Shown here: one piece after another, positions 46,160 to 49,688 of the stretch
Position numbering within the stretch: position 1 is the first letter of the stretch
Layout of the letters: each line of letters begins with the position of its first letter
Source of the DNA: SFTH01 sp963643985
GTDB taxonomy: Bacteria > Bacillota > Clostridia > Christensenellales > Aristaeellaceae
Assembly: GCA_963643985.1 (NCBI GenBank)
Contig: CAVINP010000005.1
Span: 1-49,688 of the forward strand
Direction: 5' to 3'
Length of the DNA stretch: 49,688 nt
Translations under genes and position numbers: made by a program
The notes under the pieces: generated by a model
Told to the model about the DNA's origin: nothing
Databases searched by the model: none
The model's input: only the letters and a program-made list of their open reading frames with translations

Positions 46160-47185
46160 GTGGAACTGCGTGAACTTCGGGACCTGATCAACGGCTACCT
46201 CGAGACGCAGCTGCGTCACGACAAGGATGAACAGAAACAGGCGAGAAAGCTCTTTCTCGGTGAAAGCAAAACGTCTTTTATTTCTCTTTGCAAGAAATAT
46301 CCGGGCAAGTACGACATTGCCGTTCGTGAGTCCGTCACGGCCTACAAATCCAAGAAACAGGAAGCTATAAACCGCTACAAAGGCCTTGTGGCTTTCTTGA
46401 ACGGCAAAATGCCTGAGGAGATAAAAGTGGATTGGCCACCCGTAGATATATCAAGCCGCTTGGACAGGGTAATCTACATCATGAAGCGCTTTCAAACAGA
46501 GCCTGAAAAACAGGAAGGGTTGAAGGGAAGCACGATTGCGGAAACACTTGCAGACGAACTGTGGATGAGTACGCGCACGATTGAAGATGATCTGGCATCC
46601 ATACAGAACAAAAAAGGAAGCAATTCGATCAGCTTTCTCGACCGGAGTCTTGCCATTAACGGACTCAAACGTTCCGGCGGCACTATCCACTTTCTGTCCT
46701 CAGTACACCCCATATTTCTCATGGAGAATTTGACCGGTGTAGTCGTTATGATACACGCCCTGCTTGAAAAGGCAAAGCAGCCTGCACGGAAAGGTTGGGC
46801 AATGGCCACGGCCGGTCATGCATGGAGTCAGCTTACGGATTATGCAAAGGAGCGCGTGGAAAAAACAACACGCAACCTTTATGCCGGTGATCCGACTGTG
46901 CTGCGCCTCTTTGAGGAACTGAAGGCAATGCCGGTCGAAGGGTACTTTATGACCGAAAGGGAGATGACAAAAGGTAATATTTGCAATCTTATCGGCTACT
47001 GTGAAAAGGCCGGAGTTATGTGCATCTGCTCTTATACGGATGAAGACGGCGCCATCACGGAAATAATCGGTTATCCCTGTACCACGGGTCCGGACGGAAG
47101 TTTGCTGCACATGCGTCGTCCGGACGGCTCCGAAAAGATAATCCGCGTTTCCGATGTAAAGTACTGCGAAAAATCGGAGGACTGA
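46160..47185 (+). CDS. Possible HTH regulator of unknown family
   Basis: A 341-residue soluble protein starting at GTG, with GGAGAG 9 nt upstream. The N-terminus (1-90) is charged and helical. Residues about 100-150 contain a helix-turn-helix-like segment (STIAETLADELWMSTRTIEDDLASIQ, 124-149), matching the type in which RTIEDD forms the recognition helix, as in WYL/DeoR-like regulators. The C-terminal ~190 residues, including MENLTGVVVMIHALLEK, are mixed alpha/beta and could be a diverged ligand-binding domain, but the WYL signature is absent. Its gene precedes the cyclotransferase-like gene by 73 bp on the same strand, so it may control it. Function is not established; the regulator call rests on the HTH alone. 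Confidence 0.55.
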   Translation: MELRELRDLINGYLETQLRHDKDEQKQARKLFLGESKTSFISLCKKYPGKYDIAVRESVTAYKSKKQEAINRYKGLVAFLNGKMPEEIKVDWPPVDISSRLDRVIYIMKRFQTEPEKQEGLKGSTIAETLADELWMSTRTIEDDLASIQNKKGSNSISFLDRSLAINGLKRSGGTIHFLSSVHPIFLMENLTGVVVMIHALLEKAKQPARKGWAMATAGHAWSQLTDYAKERVEKTTRNLYAGDPTVLRLFEELKAMPVEGYFMTEREMTKGNICNLIGYCEKAGVMCICSYTDEDGAITEIIGYPCTTGPDGSLLHMRRPDGSEKIIRVSDVKYCEKSED

Positions 47186-47258
47186 AACCGGGTTTCAGTG
47201 CGCTCCGGTTCATTCGCTGATATACTGGCATTACAGCAAACGATTGGAGGATGAAGCA

Positions 47259-48395
47259 ATGAAATATCCGTTTATGCGTACCGGGACGGTTGATCTGAAC
47301 ACCTGGTCAGAGATAAACCACGATTTGAAGAGAACGATGGAAGCGGCAGTCAGCGGGGAATATACGCAGGCAGAACTGGCAGATTTTTGCCGTCAGGCCG
47401 TTCGCGACGGAAAAGCACTGCCCAAAGATGCAGACATGGTTTTCTGGGGCTTTGACGATCCGAATACGATGCCATCCGAAGCCCGATGTGAGTTTTTCTA
47501 CCTGCCGACCTATCTCATGGTGCTGACGTTGATTGCAGGTATCAATCGCTATCCAGAACTGATGCAGATCGAGGGGGTCAGGGACATTTTGTCACGCGGC
47601 CTGTGCGCGTGTACCGGCCGTGGTTTGAGCGGCAGCGGCTACGACAGCTACGCCATCCTGCTGGAAAACCTGAAGATGTTCATTGGCGTCGATGTTCCCG
47701 CCTTCCTTCGCAATCATCCGGGCATCTGCGACAGCTTTTGCGAGATGTTTGACGATCTGATTGAACATATCCGCAGAGACTATAACAGGGGCCAACATGT
47801 CTTTGACTGGAACCGTGATTTCAGCACCGAACAAAGGGAGGTGCTTAAACTCTACGACGAAAGACTGTCCCTTGGGCGCGAAAATCGGGTATGGTACGTT
47901 GCCTACGGCTCGAATCTTCTGGAAGACAGATTGAGGAGTTACATTGTCGGCGGAAAATGTACTTATAATCAAAAGAATTATTCGCCGTGCAGCGATACCC
48001 GCATGCCGGAACGTTCCGTTCCCGTGACCATACCGTATTCGATGTACTATTCCAATTACGACAGTGGCTCGTGGAAAAACAGTGCGGTATGTTTCCTTGA
48101 TACTTCAAAGCCGGGAATGGCCTATGGACGTGCATATCTGTTGAGTGAGGATCAGCTCAAATGGATTCACATCCAAGAAGGGAAAGGCTCCAACTGGTAT
48201 CCTCAGTGCGTGCGCCTTGACGATATCGACGGTATTCCGGCCTATACGTTTTCCAATCCGGCAGAAAAGGAACATCAACCGTTCGACAAAGTGTCCGCAA
48301 TCTACGGTATTATTCTCTTTCGGGGCATGAAGGAAACTTATCCGAATATGGCAGATGACGCCATCCTTGATTATCTGATCAATTGCGGCAGATAA
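47259..48395 (+). CDS. Protein with C-terminal gamma-glutamylcyclotransferase-like domain
   Basis: A 378-residue soluble protein in two parts. Residues 1-200 are helical and match no family I recognise; they include the phrase CTGRGLSGSGYDS (118-130). Residues about 210-375 carry the GGCT/AIG2 hallmark VAYGSNL (214-220), which binds the gamma-glutamyl moiety. E307 in HIQEG is a candidate catalytic acid. Members cyclise gamma-glutamyl amines to 5-oxoproline or act on related amides. The ATG at 47259 follows TTGGAGG with 8 nt spacing; an ATG at 47251 is out of frame. Substrate and the role of the extra N-terminal domain are unknown. A strong terminator follows. Confidence 0.75.
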   Translation: MKYPFMRTGTVDLNTWSEINHDLKRTMEAAVSGEYTQAELADFCRQAVRDGKALPKDADMVFWGFDDPNTMPSEARCEFFYLPTYLMVLTLIAGINRYPELMQIEGVRDILSRGLCACTGRGLSGSGYDSYAILLENLKMFIGVDVPAFLRNHPGICDSFCEMFDDLIEHIRRDYNRGQHVFDWNRDFSTEQREVLKLYDERLSLGRENRVWYVAYGSNLLEDRLRSYIVGGKCTYNQKNYSPCSDTRMPERSVPVTIPYSMYYSNYDSGSWKNSAVCFLDTSKPGMAYGRAYLLSEDQLKWIHIQEGKGSNWYPQCVRLDDIDGIPAYTFSNPAEKEHQPFDKVSAIYGIILFRGMKETYPNMADDAILDYLINCGR

Positions 48396-48408
48396 CAGGA
48401 AATGAACG

Positions 48409-48452
48409 GAGCTGTTGCAGTGCATCTGCTCTGCAACGGCTCTTTTCTATTT
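48409..48452 (+). terminator. Rho-independent terminator after the cyclotransferase-like gene
   Basis: GAGCTGTTGCAG (48409-48420) pairs with CTGCAACGGCTC (48431-48442) over 12 bp with one G-U, followed by TTTTCTATTTT. Confidence 0.85.
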
Positions 48453-48490
48453 TGTGGGAAGCTGAAAAGTGCAGCCAGACAACAGAAGTG

Positions 48491-48529
48491 TAAAATAAAA
48501 GACACCACGCATTTATCCGTGATGTCTTT
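48491..48529 (-). terminator. Rho-independent terminator after tRNA-Ser
   Basis: On the minus strand AAAGACATCACG and CGTGGTGTCTTT (48529-48518 and 48509-48498) form a 12-bp stem with one G-U, followed by TTTTATTTTA. It lies 30 bp past the tRNA 3' end. Confidence 0.85.
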
Positions 48530-48558
48530 CACAGGACACCATACTCCAAATAAGGAAA

Positions 48559-48651
48559 TGGCGGAGAAGGTGGGATTCGAACCCACGAAACGCTTTTGAC
48601 GTTTACACGATTTCCAGTCGTGCGCCCTCGACCAAGCTAGGCGACTTCTCC
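48559..48651 (-). tRNA. tRNA-Ser (anticodon GGA)
   Basis: A 93-nt class II tRNA on the minus strand. The acceptor stem GGAGAAG (from 48651) pairs with CTTCTCC; G discriminator and encoded CCA end at 48559. The anticodon stem CACGA/TCGTG encloses CTGGAAA, giving GGA, which reads TCC. A long variable arm (about AACGTC...GCGTTT) confirms serine identity. It has its own promoter and terminator, and lies between a cyclotransferase-like gene and insertion-element debris. Confidence 0.95.
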
Positions 48652-48704
48652 ATATTCAATTTTCAACATAAAGGCGGTCAACCTCTGCGCTGTCAACATT
48701 TGGT

Positions 48705-48734
48705 ATTATACCACAGATGATGTGGTAAAGTCAA
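48705..48734 (-). promoter_or_regulatory. Promoter of tRNA-Ser
   Basis: On the minus strand TTGACT (48734-48729) and TATAAT (48710-48705) are 18 bp apart. Transcription would start near 48698, about 47 nt before the tRNA. The spacer contains the inverted repeat ACCACA-TCATC-TGTGGT. Confidence 0.75.
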
Positions 48735-48795
48735 TACATAATTTCAATTTTATTCAGAGACGAATTGTAAAATGAAGTAGTGCCAATTGTCACGT

Positions 48796-48970
48796 GAATT
48801 CCCAAAGTAAATGCCACAGTGGAAAAGATGCTGCATTTACTGCAGGAAATGGCGGCAGTTAGTCAGGGAAAAGTGAAGAGAACTACGAGAAGCATGGGCA
48901 AAAGCAGTCAGATCTTTGGCAAAAAGGCATGGCAAACAAGCCTGAGAACGGAATTCCCCAAACTAAATGC
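48796..48970 (-). repeat. Pair of IS-end-like direct repeats
   Basis: GAATTCCCAAAGTAAATGCC (48796-48815) and GAATTCCCCAAACTAAATGC (48951-48970) are near-identical and 155 bp apart, both beyond the stop of the decayed IS30-type transposase. They are probably copies of its terminal inverted repeat. The intervening and flanking bases (48735-48995) show no gene. Confidence 0.4.
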
Positions 48971-48995
48971 AGTCGGTATGGCATTTACTAAAGGA

Positions 48996-49298
48996 TTACT
49001 TCAAAAGCTGCGGGCTTTGAATGACCTTCCTCGGTTCAATAAAAGAGATGCCCAGGGCTTGCGCCAAAGCATCGGAATACGCAAAGCAAAACATCTCGTA
49101 GGCACTTTTCCCGTTGAAACTTTTGTGCAGCACTCCGTTGACGTGGGAGAAAATCAGGTTCACCGTTTCCTGCGTGAAGTTGTCGAAGGAAGTTCCGCCG
49201 GGAACGATGTCCCTGAAAAGCGTGTGATTGTTTTCAACGTGAGGCTTCTGATACGGCGCATTCGGGTCGCAGAAGAACACGGAATATGTAAGTTTGTT
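48996..49298 (-). pseudogene. IS30-family transposase, C-terminal remnant
   Basis: About 100 residues on the minus strand match the end of IS30-type transposases. VFFCDPNAPYQKPHVENNHT contains the last catalytic Glu (in VEN) of the DDE triad, followed by the IVPGGTSFDNF region and the closing NGKSAYEMF motif. The upstream part, with the HTH and both catalytic Asp, is missing: beyond about 49298 the frame loses similarity and runs into an unrelated gene on the other strand. It is therefore 5'-truncated and inactive. Confidence 0.7.
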
Positions 49299-49323
49299 GT
49301 ATACTGTCGTGCGGGTAATACAG

Positions 49324-49605
49324 ATGACGATTAAACTCAAAACACCGGATCTCAAGCAATTTGCTGAAGATCTTGAGCGCTTTCGCAGGGGAATGCTTCC
49401 CGATGACCCCAATATCAACGGCGGTTTCTACATGATTCAGCCGAATGAACTGTATGCCGATGAAGAGATCGACAACGAAATCATCGGCCAATTGGACAAG
49501 CTGGTTTGCCGGTATGAAGGGCATCACAAGCTTCTGGAAAAATGGCAGCTGGCCAAGGGTGTCCGCCTTGCATGGGGTATTCACCTTGAGGATTCACTGA
49601 CCTGA
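49324..49605 (+). CDS. Small hypothetical protein
   Basis: A 93-residue acidic protein beginning MTIKLKTPDLKQFAEDLERF. It has no signal peptide or membrane segment and appears helical. No family was recognised. The start lacks a good ribosome binding site, and the frame is open to a TTG ten codons upstream inside the transposase remnant, so its original 5' end may have been replaced by the insertion. Its last 12 bases overlap the convergent HNH endonuclease gene. It may be phage-derived or plasmid-derived cargo. Confidence 0.45.
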   Translation: MTIKLKTPDLKQFAEDLERFRRGMLPDDPNINGGFYMIQPNELYADEEIDNEIIGQLDKLVCRYEGHHKLLEKWQLAKGVRLAWGIHLEDSLT

Positions 49606-49688
49606 GCCAGTCTTTTTTCCATGGCATTCCCTGCACAAAGGTTGCCAGTTGCCCTGATCCCAGAACAGCCGCCGATTTCCACGGTGCG
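49594..49688 (-). CDS. HNH endonuclease, C-terminal 30 residues (runs off window)
   Basis: Read on the minus strand from the window edge, the frame encodes HRGNRRLFWDQGNWQPLCRE followed by CHGKKTGSGQ and a TGA stop (49596-49594). H-x-G-x(3)-LFWD-x(2)-NWQ-x-LC-x(2)-CH-x(2)-KT is the typical C-terminal half of small HNH nucleases, with metal-binding Cys, the NWQ and the final His present. Such genes often sit next to phage terminase genes. The N-terminal half lies outside the window. Confidence 0.7.
   Translation of the reverse strand, partial: HRGNRRLFWDQGNWQPLCRECHGKKTGSGQ

Noticed and set aside
48819..49334. Plus-strand open frame of 171 codons
   Set aside because: It is opposite the IS30 transposase remnant, which has recognisable motifs; the plus-strand translation has none.

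Overview
The window looks like a chromosomal segment of an anaerobic, gut-type Bacillota (Clostridia-like) bacterium. Grounds are Shine-Dalgarno sites of the AAGGAGG kind, sigma-A-type promoters with 17-18 bp spacers, tRNA genes with encoded CCA, and the family mix (NptA-type Na/Pi transporter, OmpR/PhoR two-component pair, Tex, XRE regulator). The assignment is inferred from style and gene content, not from a marker gene.

Layout. 1-60 holds one end of a small mobile-type repeat, followed by tRNA-Pro(GGG) with its own promoter and terminator. 353-4880 (minus strand) carries a soluble PAS hybrid histidine kinase and a DEAD-box RNA helicase with a DbpA-type RNA-binding tail. 5108-9278 (plus) carries a NptA/PhoU phosphate transporter followed by a response regulator and sensor kinase whose genes overlap by an ATGA. 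9539-11726 is tex, preceded by a possible 14-codon leader. 11940-12123 is a complete 178-bp MITE-like element with TTA target duplication, lying between a strong promoter and a nitroreductase gene. 12791-13542 (minus) holds a small XRE regulator with a striking inverted repeat around its start, and a small secreted protein.

13744-46095 is the dominant feature: a membrane-anchored TPR protein, a secreted TPR protein, and a single uninterrupted 29.3-kb gene for a secreted protein of 9764 residues. The giant protein has a signal peptide, an acidic linker, RTX-like acidic repeats, InlB-like modules, several dozen ~52-60-residue beta repeats resembling giant filamentous adhesins, two long Ala/Glu-rich coiled coils set between beta-solenoid segments, and a Cys-rich C-terminal domain. 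No LPXTG, SLH or beta-barrel anchor is visible. The three genes have no terminator between them and probably form one surface-fibre operon, with the TPR proteins as candidate export, folding or assembly factors.

46160-49688 is accessory: a possible HTH regulator, a protein with a C-terminal gamma-glutamylcyclotransferase-like domain, tRNA-Ser(GGA) on the minus strand, a decayed IS30-family transposase end, an unknown small gene and the C-terminus of an HNH endonuclease running off the window. Insertion-element debris next to a tRNA suggests an integration hotspot.
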